A stretch of DNA of 64,000 nt from Dermatemys mawii (lineage: Eukaryota; Chordata; Testudines; Dermatemydidae). A program made the translations under genes and the position numbers. The stretch is taken from positions 20,151,327 through 20,215,326 of the forward strand of contig ML677348.1 in NCBI GenBank assembly GCA_007922305.1. Reading direction: 5' to 3'. Under the pieces are notes generated by a model, which was given only the letters and a program-made list of their open reading frames with translations, was not told where the DNA came from and did no database searches. Of this stretch, positions 37,701 to 49,700 are shown piece after piece. Each line of letters starts with the position of its first letter. The first letter of the stretch is position 1.

Positions 37701-40700
37701 AAACCATATGTTATAGGCCTCCAAAAATAAAAGTACATGTAGCTTCATGACAAGTTAAAAATTATATCCTACCTTCCATCTGCCTCGTCCTGTCCTTCTA
37801 TATCAAAGCGAAGTCTCTTCAGCGGTTTAGGGGCAGTGCTTACTTCAGCACTGCGTTTCAGCTGACGGTCACTGCTACCCACCATTTGGTTTATTTTCTG
37901 AAACTTCTCAGAAGTCTGGGATTACAAGACCATAAAAAACATTCCCAGTTAACTATGTACATTTTCCAGACTACTTGCCAAAAATCAATTTTTCAGAGTA
38001 CTGTCTCTTAAGAGCTCTTGAAAACTTTCCCAAACTACCCTAATTTGTTACCTACCCTGGAAGATTTTTTATAAATTCAGGCTATTTCAGAGTTGCTAGC
38101 AAGTGCCTGAGGAATCTTTGTGTTTACAAATTCCACAACACACTCAACTGAAGCAGTGACACTGACCAGTTCTACAAAACAGAAAAGTGCACATTCCTTC
38201 CAATGTTTTTTTTATATATATACAAGATTTGACATTCAAAAACTTACACTCACCCCAAATGATTCACCAATTGACACCAGGATTCTGTCAAGACAAACAA
38301 GAAGACAACTTCTAAAGATTAAGACTTAGTTATCAGTGAAAAGACACAAACACTCACAAACCTGCACAATTTGGCATGAAGACTAGTGAAGAGAACATGC
38401 TTTCTAAGACACTGGCATATTAAACTAAACAAATCTCTCCCTTAACTCTTAAAAATATGCTAAGCATTCAATCAGAGCAAAATAATCACCACAACCGTAA
38501 CAATTTCTTCTTACATTTTTACAATTCTAGACAGAATGAGGAAGTGCTGAACCACCAAATCAGAATCACCTTGAACTGCACGTGGAAGAGAAATTGTGGA
38601 ATGGAGAGAATTAAGAGGCCCGCTTAGTCCATCCATGCTTTTTGACAAGAACACCCCCTTCTCAGTAGGTGGGTAGACCAGACATGCCCTTCCTTTGATC
38701 ATTACCTTTAGATGTTTGCTAACCAAAATCATAGCAGGAGTTTAACCTAAAACATACAATGATATTTGTAACTTTTCAATGTCCATGCCCATGCAATGCT
38801 TGACCTCTGTGCTGAGCCTTTCCACAAGGGGGTTTGTTGTGATGGTGTTCACTAGGCACTAGACTAAGACAATAAACTTATTTTGCAGAGGCCAAACAGC
38901 CAGAGTGGGGCAACGAATGATGTTCAATTGCTACCATCCTTGGCTGAATCAAAAACTAGTAGCATAAAGCTAGACGGCTGACCCATTACGAGTCCTCTGA
39001 GCCATCAGTGCACATGCTGGTTGCACTCAAGTAATTCAAATTTTACACAAATATGATATACATAGACAGTGATAATATATAACAAATCAAATGAGGCACA
39101 TCTAAGAAAAGATGTTTCTATTTTATACCAAATCCATCTTCCAGTGGGGATTGGTTACCAACTAAAAGGCTTCATTCTAAGTAAAGGTTGCAAAACAGAG
39201 CTCAAACTTTAGACCAAAAGAAAGAGCTATAGTCATTGATATCTTACAAAATCACAGTGTATAATTTCCTAACTTGCTTGACTTAAATACTTATTTGTTA
39301 CTGTCACCTGCTCAGAGAATTGTTTATTACCAACCTGGATCTTGGAGTCATCTTTGTGGGTGACAACATCCCTTCAGAGAATTTATGTGGACTCTTCAAG
39401 GGTGAGATGTAGATGTTATTTCCAGCAGGGACACGAAGAGGAGAATTAGAAAACTTGTAAGGACTTCGAGGAATGTGGGGGATGGGTGACAAGGTGGGAG
39501 GCTATGACAAAAGAGTAAGCAGGATATTTAATAATTACAATATAATATTTTTAAGTCAGTTAAATGATTAACTTTCAGCACAACAAATATATAAGAGAGC
39601 AACAACTCACCCTATTGGAGGCATACTGCAAAATGTTAGTTTTCAGTTTCTGCATAAACACTAAGTTGTAGAAGACTATGATGGAGTCATATTGTCCTTC
39701 CCTGATCAGCACTCGTTTGAAAGTCTACAAAGGGTTAAAAATTATGTATTAAAAATAATCTTACATTTGAATTTTAGTCCAATTCCCACAGCATGCACCA
39801 TTTATTTAAATCAGTATTCGCTAATATTTAAGGGTGTTTGTGTCTTGTGTGCTAGCTGCCAGCACTGCTGCTTACAGCTTTTCTACACTCAGTTTTTGCA
39901 GATTTAAGTAAATTGGTAGAAGAACTGACTTAGTTATATTGATGCAACCACTGCAGCCACTTGAGATGTTGTCTATAGGTTACCCAGGTGTCACACATAT
40001 AGAGAAGAGTGGGGATGACAACTGTATTGTAAACAAGATCTTGGTACCTGTTTGCAGATCCCTATCATTAAAGACTCAAATGAGTCATCTTCCAAAGGAT
40101 GTGCTGGCATAGTGGATCATGTATACAATTTCTGTGTCAGTGCTGGTTGTTTGGGAGATGTGGCTGCCAAGGTATGGAATATGGTCCACATTTTCCAGGG
40201 GTTCTCTGCTGATGGTGATCTGTGTAGTACAAAGAGTACTTTGTGAAGGTGAGGGCTGGTAGAGTACCTTGGTTTTCCCTAAGTTGAGAGAGAGATCCGG
40301 GCTGTGATAGGCATCTGCAACAAGATTTAGGGTACTTTGCAGGTTGGCCTGTGCGTGCGCGAGAATGATGCAGTCACTGCACACTGAAGATCAGTGATGC
40401 CAATTCTCGTGATCTTAGATTTAGTTTGGAGACGACAGAGATTGAGGAGTTGACCATCCATACAATACTCAATCCCGATTCCATCAGGAAGGCAGTCACG
40501 GATGAGAATCAGGATCACAAAAAGGTAAATGGAGAAGAGTTGAAGCAGTGACACAGCCCTGCTTGACAACAGTGTGAATGATGAATGGTTCGATCTTTGA
40601 GCCATTGCACAGAATAGTGGCAGTCATCCCATCATGATGATGGAAATGAATTTCTGTGGACAGCCAAACCTACACAGCACCTTCCATAGGACATCACTAT

Positions 40701-43700
40701 TGGTAGAGTCAAAAGCCTTGGTTAGATCAATGAATGTCATGAACAGTTCCTGTTGTTGCTCTCTACACTTCTCCTGAATCTGTCATGCCTCAAAGATCAT
40801 GTCAGTTGTGCCACAGGATGGCCTGAACCCACACTGTGATTCAGGGAGGAGTTCCTCAACAAGAGGGAGAAGGCAGTTTAGTAGGATCCAGACAAGGATC
40901 TTCCCTGCAATGGAGAAGAGGGAAATACCTCCGTAGTTCCTGCACACAGATCTCAGCACAGAAAGAAGAACTGCCATAATTGCCAGAGAACTGGCAAGAC
41001 TCAACATTGACATTGCAGCTCTTAGTGAGACCTGCTGGGGCGATGAGGGCCAATTGAAAGAGGATGGAGATGGCTACCCCTTTCGGAAAGGAAAGCCACC
41101 TGAAGAGAGACAAATTCATGGAATTGGCTTTGTCATCAAAAATATGCTCCCCAGTCAGCTTTTGGAACTTCCTATGGGGATCAACAAGCATCTCATGACT
41201 CGGTTGAAGCTCAGCAACAACCAATACGCCACAGTCATCAGCGCACATGCACCAACACTTGATGATACGGAAGACAAGGAGCAGTTTTATAGTGCTCTAG
41301 ATTCAGTCCTCACAGCCACACCTAAGTCAGACAAACTCATTCTCCTGGAAGATTTCAATGCCAGAGTCAGACAGGACTCGCAACTCTGGAGTAGCACAAT
41401 AGGCAAAGAAGGGCTGCCAAATGTAAACCCCAATAGTATTCTCCTCCCCAGCAAATGTGACTGTGGAGCATGACCTGCTCATCACAAATACCATCTTTAG
41501 GCAGAGTAACAAATATAAGACCACTTCAAAACATCCTCGGTCCAAACACTGGCACCTCCTTGACTATGTTATAGTCAGAGCCAATGTCTGTATCACACAA
41601 GCCATGAAAGGTACAGATCACTGTTGGATGGATTATTGATTAGTAAGATCAATCATGTACCTGCAGCTCACTCCACCACACCGCAAACACCCAAAGACTA
41701 AGGAAAAGTGGTACAACTTCAAAACACTTCAAGACCTAGCCAGCTGTGAGATGTGGAGTGCTCCAAGGGTTGGTTGGTTCTAAGGCTGGTTTTGTTCAAT
41801 ATATTCATTAATGATCTGGAGGATGGCGTGACCTACACCCTCAGCAAGTTTGCAAATGACACTAAACTGGGAGGAGTGGTAGATACGCTAGAGTAGGGAT
41901 AGGATACAGAGGGATCTAGACAATTTAGATGATTGGGCCAAAAGAAATCTGATGAGGTTCTACAAGGACAAGTGCAGAGACCTGCACTTAGGATGGAAGA
42001 ATCCTATGCACTGCTTCAGACTAGGGACCGGGTGGCTAGGCAGCAGTTCTGTAGAAAAGGACCTAAAAGTTACAGTGGATGAGAAGCTGGATATGAGTCA
42101 ACAGTTACCAAGAAGGCTAACGGCCCTTTGGGCCATATAAATAGGGGCATTGCCAGCAGATCGAGTGGCGTGATTATTCCCCTCTATTCTGCATTGGTGA
42201 GGCCTCATCTGGAGTACTGTGTCCAGTTTTGGGCCTCACACTACAAGAAGGATGTGGAAAAATTGGAAAGAGTCCAGTGGAGGGTAACAAAAATGATTAG
42301 GGAGCTAGAGCACATGACTTCTGAGGAAGCTGGGATTATTTACTCTGCAGTAGAAAAAGAATGAGGGGAGATTTGATACAGCTTTCAACTACCTGAAAGA
42401 GGGTTTCAAAGACAAAGGATCTAGACTGTTCTCAGTGGTACCAAATAGCAGAACAAGCAATAATAGTCTCAAGTTGCAGTGGGGGAAATTTAGGTTGGAT
42501 ATTTAGAAAAACTTTTTCACTAGGAGGGTGGTGAAGCATTGGAATGGGTTACCTATGGAGGTGGTAGAATCTCCTTCCTTAGAGCAGTGGTTCCCATGCT
42601 TTAAACAGCCTGCAAACCCCTTTCACTAAATGTCAAGTCTCGCGAATTCCCTCCTAAGAATGAATATTTCCAGGGATTTTCTCCTTTACCTGAGTATAAA
42701 TTATAAAAGCAGTGATCTTGGAAATGTAAAATTTGTTTATGACATGTTCATGACACACTATTTATAGTTAATTATTATTTATCATTACAGTAATTTTATT
42801 ACATTATGAAAACACACTTCCAAGATCTCACTTTCATAGTTTGTATCACTCTGAATAAGCCTGTTATAAACTAAGACTCCTATGTTTCATCAAGAAGTAT
42901 CGTGAAACATCAGGAAAGAATTTAAGAAGCCAACTCAAAGAGTTCCTCCTACACAAGCATTCAGGTCTTGAGCAATCCAGGCAAACAATGCACATTACAA
43001 CAAAGCTTCAATTTGTTCTTCATCATAATTTTAAAAACAATACTAGCTGCCTGCTTAATTTTAAAAACAGCAAAAAATATTCACTTCCCTCTCTAGTTCT
43101 TATAAGAAATCTTGAAGTTTAAATCTCCTCAGTGTGACAGATACGCTTGCTTAGCTCTTGGAAGTCCAGGGGCTCCGGGCTGCTGGCCCTGGGCTGTCCG
43201 GTGTCCCTAGGGACAGCTCTGTCTGCCACTGGAGATTTTTTTCCCTGAGAACCCCCTGTAACATTTTGCGAACCCCAGTTTGGGAACCACTGCCTTAAAC
43301 GTTTTAAAGGTCAGGCTTGACAAAGCCCTGACTGGGTTAATTTAGTTGGCAATTGGTCCTGCTTTGAGGAAGGGGTTGGAGTAGATGTTCTCCTAAAGTC
43401 CCTTCCAACCCTGATATTCTATGATTCAGTGTTCCAGCAACACCTGTCTGAGAAACTCTCTAACTTGCCTGTCTAACATCACTGACATTCAAGAGCACTG
43501 GGGTCAATTAAAAATACCATTCGCAGTGCATGTGCTGAAACTATAGGAAATTCCACTCATCAGCACCAAGACTAGTTTGATGAAAACAATGAGAAAATCC
43601 TTCCATTAATTCAACAGAAAAGAACTGCATTGTGTAGCTGGCAAAATGATTCCTCTAAATAATGAAAACATGAGGTTTATCACCCGCTGAAAGCTGAAGT

Positions 43701-46700
43701 CCAAAGGAGGCTATGTGATATCAAAAATAAGTGGTGGCAAGAAAAGGCTTTTGAGATCCAGGGTTTCATAGACCAGGATGACATCAAAAGCTTCTTTCAA
43801 GCAAAGGCCAAGCTCCAAAGGCCCAACCCCCTTGCGTTCTCAGGATGGTTCCACCCTCCTCAAAGACAATGCGACCATTAAACCATGAATCCATGGTATC
43901 TGAAGACACCATAGAACAGTGGAGGGCAACCTGCAGCCTGTGGCTGACCGTCGGCCAGGAGACATTTTGCGGACGTTGACAATCTTCAGGCACAGCTCCC
44001 TGCAGCTCCCAGTGGCTGTGGCTCGCTGTTCCCAGGCCATAGGTGGCCCACTACTGCCATAGAATCTATTCTACAACGCTCAGCAATGGAACACCTTACT
44101 GATCCCCCATCTTCTGAGGACGTCTGGTATGCGATTACCCAGACAAAAAAATCACAAGGCACCAGACCCAGACAGCATCCCACTGAGGTTTTTAAGGCTG
44201 GTGGAACAATGCTACAGCACAAACTTTGCCAACTCCTTGACAAAATCTGGACCTGCGAAGAAATTCCACCTGACTTTAAGAATGCCAACATTGTTACAAT
44301 ATTCATGGATAACTAATACTAAAAGATTTTACATACCTCTTGATTTGTATTGGTGAGCTCCTTGTATGCGGTAACAATGATTTTAAACCTAAGATCTACA
44401 TTCTTTACTTTGCATATGCCATACATGGAACACATCATGATCTATTAAAGAAACAACAAGAAGCATAAGAAATGCAGCAAATGTTGTTATACTTCAGACT
44501 GAGAAAGCACCTATCCCTCCTCCCTTATATTCTTCTACATTCTTACATGTTTTTCTATTTTCATGGGGTGAAGTTCAGCCCCAGGGAAGTCAATGAGAGT
44601 TTTGCCATTGACTTCAGTGAAGTCAGGATTAGTTTTGCCATTGACTTCAGTGAAGTCAGGATTGGTTACTAGAAAATGAACGTGAAGAGCAGTAGCTCTT
44701 GGATTCCTATGCTGAACTAAATCAACTATCTACATGCCAGTCCATCCCATACCAATCCTGGGAGGAGAAAACAAAAGCAAAAAAGGCAAACCAATGTCTC
44801 CTTCTTTTCGTAAAAAAATCACTAAACAAAAATGGTAATATTTTTCAAGTTCATAATTAGATACAGTGAACTTGAAAAAAACAGATGAACAGACGAAGGA
44901 CAGGTGAAGCTGAAATTTTAGGGTAGAAAGACAAAATGCAGAATAGTTAGTATTGACTTCCCTAGGCAAAATTAATGTATTCGCATTACATTTTGGCCTT
45001 TACTAACTACTTTTCAAAGATTTCAACGCCTTTGACGTTACAGCATAAATAATTTTCAGTAGTTAAAAATAAATTGAGGCCTTCTTAAATACATCAGTTA
45101 ACTGTATTAATTTCTGCTTTGAATAATCTGCCTCTTGTGGGAAATAAAAACCTCATATCAGAATTTAACAGCTGAAAAACTGAAAAGCAACATTTTGTTG
45201 GCAAGAGAGGAAATAATAAAGAGTCTAGAGTATCTCATTGATTTATGTTACCTGGTCTAAGTGCCTGTCTTTCATAAGTTCATATTCATTTTGCAATGTG
45301 TGCTGAAAAAGGGTCCAGATCAAGTGTTCTAGTTCAGGGTGGTCAAACAGAAGCCGTGAGCAGAGAGTATTTAATCGAAGATATGCCAGACGATAGACTT
45401 GAGAAAAGAGAAGAAAAATTAATCGCATTAGAAATAGAGAAACTTGTACAGGCCACTGTTCAGTGTGCCTGCCTTTAATTGCTGTATCAGAGGATGAGAC
45501 TTCTCTAGCAGGTGGAGTTTCTCTTTTAGCTCAAGTAGGGATGGTTCGTGCTTCTAGCAAAGGAGGTCCCAGATTTAGTCTCCGGTAATGACCCATGATG
45601 TCAGAAGCCATATGCCAGAAAAAGACAGATGGTGGAGATGATTTCCATTTGCAAAGCGCATGATCTGTCTTTGTATTGCTGCTATGCTGGCATTATTCAT
45701 GACCATCACACATTAATAACAAACCCAACTTGGTAGACAAGTTTATTTCACTGAGGGAGTTGGGATTTTTCTTGTCTTTGCTTGCATATTATGTCTGATG
45801 AGATAAGTATGTGTCTGTATAGAACATGGGGTACATGCACCAATACTTCCTGTAGGTTGTTTTACAGGAATTTTCAATCTGAATTAACATTCTGGCAACC
45901 ACACTTAGACTAAATTTTGCAAGCATCATATTACAATAGCTCAAAGCCTAAATCAATATGAGACTGCACAAGTCTGCCTGCTTATAAATTAATTTTTACC
46001 TCTAAGCCACAATATGGGTAGAACACATGTATTTGTCTACTGGTATTGTACTAAGACTTTCCTAATACTAAACTTGATCAGAGTGCCTTAATGCTTTCCC
46101 TAATGAAAGAATGACAGCTGATAGTTCATACAGTGGTTTTATTACAGTTTCCTGATATATTCTTATGATTTCCATTAAAACAAGGGATAGATGATGACAG
46201 GTTACTTTGCAGTTTCTACATATATGTATTCTACATATAAATGCTCTTCCTTGTTAACATGATCTGCAAACCTTTTTTGTAGAACAGTGAAAGGGAGGTA
46301 GATTTCTGTGATTTCTGAGTTTGGGGTGCCAAAACGGGCTGAGCATCTATAACAGGAGTGGGGTTTAAAGAAGCTGTGGATCCTTTCTTCTTAGGAGATC
46401 TCACGGGAGAAAGATACCTGCATGTACAGCATAAATAAAAATATTGAAATAAAAACAAAAATGACACTTCAAAATAGAAAACAAGTGAACAAAGGTATAT
46501 ATATACACAATACAAATGCATACTTTTCCATTCCCCTTGCTAGAAGAGAAGAGCTCCATCAAAACAAGTAATTCCTAAAATTGAGGACTGAAAATCAGAG
46601 GTATTTTCCATACTTCTCCTCTTTCCCACCTCAGGACCAGGGACTGGTTAAACTAGCATCTTTCCCAAAAGTCTAGAAAATCATAGCATATAAGAGGAGC

Positions 46701-49700
46701 TTACTTACCTGTAATGGGAGGTTCTTCAGTGTGTATGGTCCCTATCTGTATTTCACTGAGGGTTATGTGCATACACTACGTGCCCTGAGCCAGAGTTTTT
46801 CGAAGTAGTATTGCTCAGCAGTCAATCCATGTGCCCTTCTACTGCCTTTTAGTTCCACCCAAGGTGATAAAGAGTGGGGCGGATTGACTGCATCTCCAGT
46901 ACCTTCTCCACTACCGACCTACAGAGCTGCAGAAAAGGGGAAGGAGGGTGGTATTGTAATACAGATAGGGACCACACATCTTGAAGAACTTCCAGTTACA
47001 GGTAAGTAACCTCTTCTTCGAGTATTTCACTGAGGGTGACTGACAAGCAATACCTAGATAGGAGGGTGGTGCAAGAAAGATGGCAGAACCATACAACTGA
47101 GCCAAATGAGGCATCTACAGCACAATCATGTACTAGAGCATAGTGAGAGGAAAAGATGTGTATGGAACTCCATGTGGCCACCTTACATATGACCGCAAGG
47201 GGCATGTCATGAAGCGCGGCTGTGATTGATGCTTGCGTTCTTGTGGAATGGGGTTGTATCCCATCTGGTGAAGAGCACCCAGACAATTGATAGCACCATG
47301 TAATGCACTCTGAGACCCACTTGGAGATTCCCTGGGTAGAAATGACCTGTTCTTTCATTCTCTCCACTATGGTAACAAATAGCCTAGGAGACTTCCAAAG
47401 CAGCTTTTTTCTTTGTAGGTAAAAGGACAACGCCTAACACACATTGAAGAAATAAAGCTCCCATTCCTCATTTGAGACATACAGTTTTGGAAAGAAGATA
47501 GGCAGATGTATACACTGGTTGAGGTGAAATTGGGAATCCACCTTTGGAAGAAACCTGGGATACTATTGCAGGGAGACCTTGTGCTTATGGAACTCGGTGA
47601 AGGGTTAGAGTGCGGGGTTTGCCATCATGGCTCCTAGCTCTCCAACTCTCCTCACGGGGGTAATGGCAACAAGGAAAGCAGAGAGGAGAGAAAGAGAGGC
47701 CAGGACGACAGTGGTTTGAAGGGAGAGTTCATTAAAGAGGGGAACACTAGGTTGAGGTCCCATTGAGGAGTGATATGCTGAATGGGCAGTCAAGGGCAGT
47801 GTAAAAAACTAGGGAATTAGAACTTAGATGGAGCTACTGTGTCCAGTTTTGGGGCCCACACTACAAGAAAGATGTGGAAAAATTGGAAAGAGTCCAGAGG
47901 AGGGCAACAAAAATGATTAGGGGGTTGGAGCACTTGACTTATGCGGAGAGGCTGAGGGAACTGGAATTGTTTAGTTTACATAAGAGAAGAATGAGGGGGA
48001 ATTTGATACAGCTTTCAACTACCTGAAAGGGGGTTCCAAAGAGGATGGATCTAGACTGTTCTCAGTGGTACCAGATGACAGAACAAGGAGTAATGGTCTC
48101 AGGCTGCAGTGAGGAAGATTTAGTTTGTATATTAGGAAAAACTTTTTCAGTAGGAGGGTGGTGAAGCACTAGAATGGGTTACCTAGGGAGGTGGTAGAAT
48201 CTCCCTCCTTAGAGGCTTTTAAGGTCGGGCTTGACAAAGCCCTGGCTGGGATGATTTAGTTGGGGTTGGACTAGATGACCTCCTTAGGTCCTCTACAACC
48301 CTGATATTCTATGATTCTACGATAAGGTGGGTGCATAACTAGTTGGAAAACTCTTCCCACAGAGTAGTTATCAAACATTATTCTGGGGTGTATTAGCAGG
48401 TGTGTTGTAAGCAAGACACGAGAAGTAATTTTTTCACTCTACTCCATGCTAATTAGGCCTCAACTGGAGTATTGTGCCCAGTTCTGGGCACCACATTCAG
48501 GAAAGATGTGGACAAATTGGAGGAAGTTCAGAGCAGAGCAACAAAAATGATTAAAAGTCTAGAAAACATGACCTATGAGGGAAGATTGAAAAAAATCTGG
48601 AGATTTTAGTCTGGAGAAGGGAAGACTGAGAGGGGACATGATAACAGTTTTCAAGTACATAAAAGGTTGTTACCAGGAGGAGGGAGAAAAGTTGTTCTCC
48701 TTAACCTCTGAGGATAGGACAAGAAGCAATGAGCTTAAATTGCAGCAAGGGCAGTTTAGATTGGAGATTAGGAAAAACTTTCTGTCAGTGTGGTTAAGCA
48801 CTGGACTAAATTGCCTAGGGACATTGTGGAATCACCATCTTGGATTGCTCAGGCCAAGATACAGAGGGTACCCCAGCCAGGATCCATTTTCGGCCCATGA
48901 CTACCTCCAGGAGGTGCTTCTTGAGATGGATTGCTCAGCCTTCCCACATATGAGCAGTGAAGGAGAGGCAGATGCTGCACTACGAGACAATGTGGGATTT
49001 CCCCAAACAGTATAAACAGCATTGGTGTTCGTTGATGGTGGAGAATGAGCGAGGGCAGGAAGCACAGACTTTGAATCCTGGCATCATCAGTATAATCCAG
49101 TAACCAGACCCAGGTGCAGGTGGCAGTGAGAAGGAACTAGAGGCATGGTCAGTCTGACCTGCCTTTTAATGCCTCGGGCAAAACCACAAGGCAATAAAAA
49201 GGTGCATGCGCGGTCCACCGAGCAATGCTACTTTGAAAAGCTCTGGCTTCAACCCCCAGTGAACTACAACGGAGACCATCATTCGAAGAAGAAACAAAAC
49301 TGCTCTCTGCTCTGCCAAATTGTTGGCTACAGGCATTTTTTTTCCTCTGGCGCATTTGGGAGTGGAGATTACTTCCACTACCCCACTTGCCTGTCGGACC
49401 AGTGAGGAACAGAGCAAGGGAGCTGGGAAAAAATGTTGGTTGTGGCATTGAGTAGCAGCTGTAATCACATACTCTGGCTTATGGCATCACAAACCTTTTT
49501 GAAAAGATGGGCATATTAAGAAATTTTGCCATGTATTTAAGTAAAGAGAGTATATCTGTTCTACACAGATGAAGTCATGCCATGTAACATAACAGTTTGC
49601 AGGGAAATCCTGGTAAACAGAAATGACATTAGAAGTATAAGTTTGATGGAGTTTGAGAAACGATATTTTATAAGATTTGTTGAGGATAGCCTGTTTTTAG

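Larger units (their letters stand above)
39930..44315 (-). mobile_element. Non-LTR retrotransposon with inverted 5' half (twin-priming structure), nested insertions
   Basis: Minus strand, 40960 to 39935: reverse transcriptase, from [16 protein letters not shown] through [18 protein letters not shown], a damaged catalytic box, [16 protein letters not shown] and [12 protein letters not shown]. Plus strand, 40975 to 44315: the endonuclease half, [55 protein letters not shown], a linker, and the start of reverse transcriptase ([17 protein letters not shown]). The outer end of the plus part stops just where the minus part begins in protein order, as twin priming predicts. YADD has become C-A plus a 1-nt deletion. 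A CR1 (41757-43440) and hAT MITEs are nested. The family resembles the CFDP2-like LINE lineage; its clade is not settled. Confidence 0.75.
46695..49305 (-). mobile_element. DIRS-like element, copy 3, with recombinase box and two nested CR1 ends
   Basis: Left end (46700-46860: tcgaagtagtattgctcagc, cttctactgccttttagtt) and right end (49185-49280: caaggcaataaaaaggtgca, gagcaatgctactttgaaa) are inverted versions of one another. The minus strand at 46996-47430 encodes a tyrosine-recombinase C-terminus. Two CR1 3' fragments (47830-48325, 48440-48850) sit inside. The reverse-transcriptase part is not visible, so the copy is internally deleted. It lies in RB1 intron 18, in the same orientation as RB1. 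Confidence 0.65.

Noticed and set aside
41054..41473. Host gene CFDP2-like protein
   Set aside because: The domain is shared, but it sits in a broken LINE with reverse transcriptase next to it and has stops and a Gly-to-Glu change in the GDFN box.
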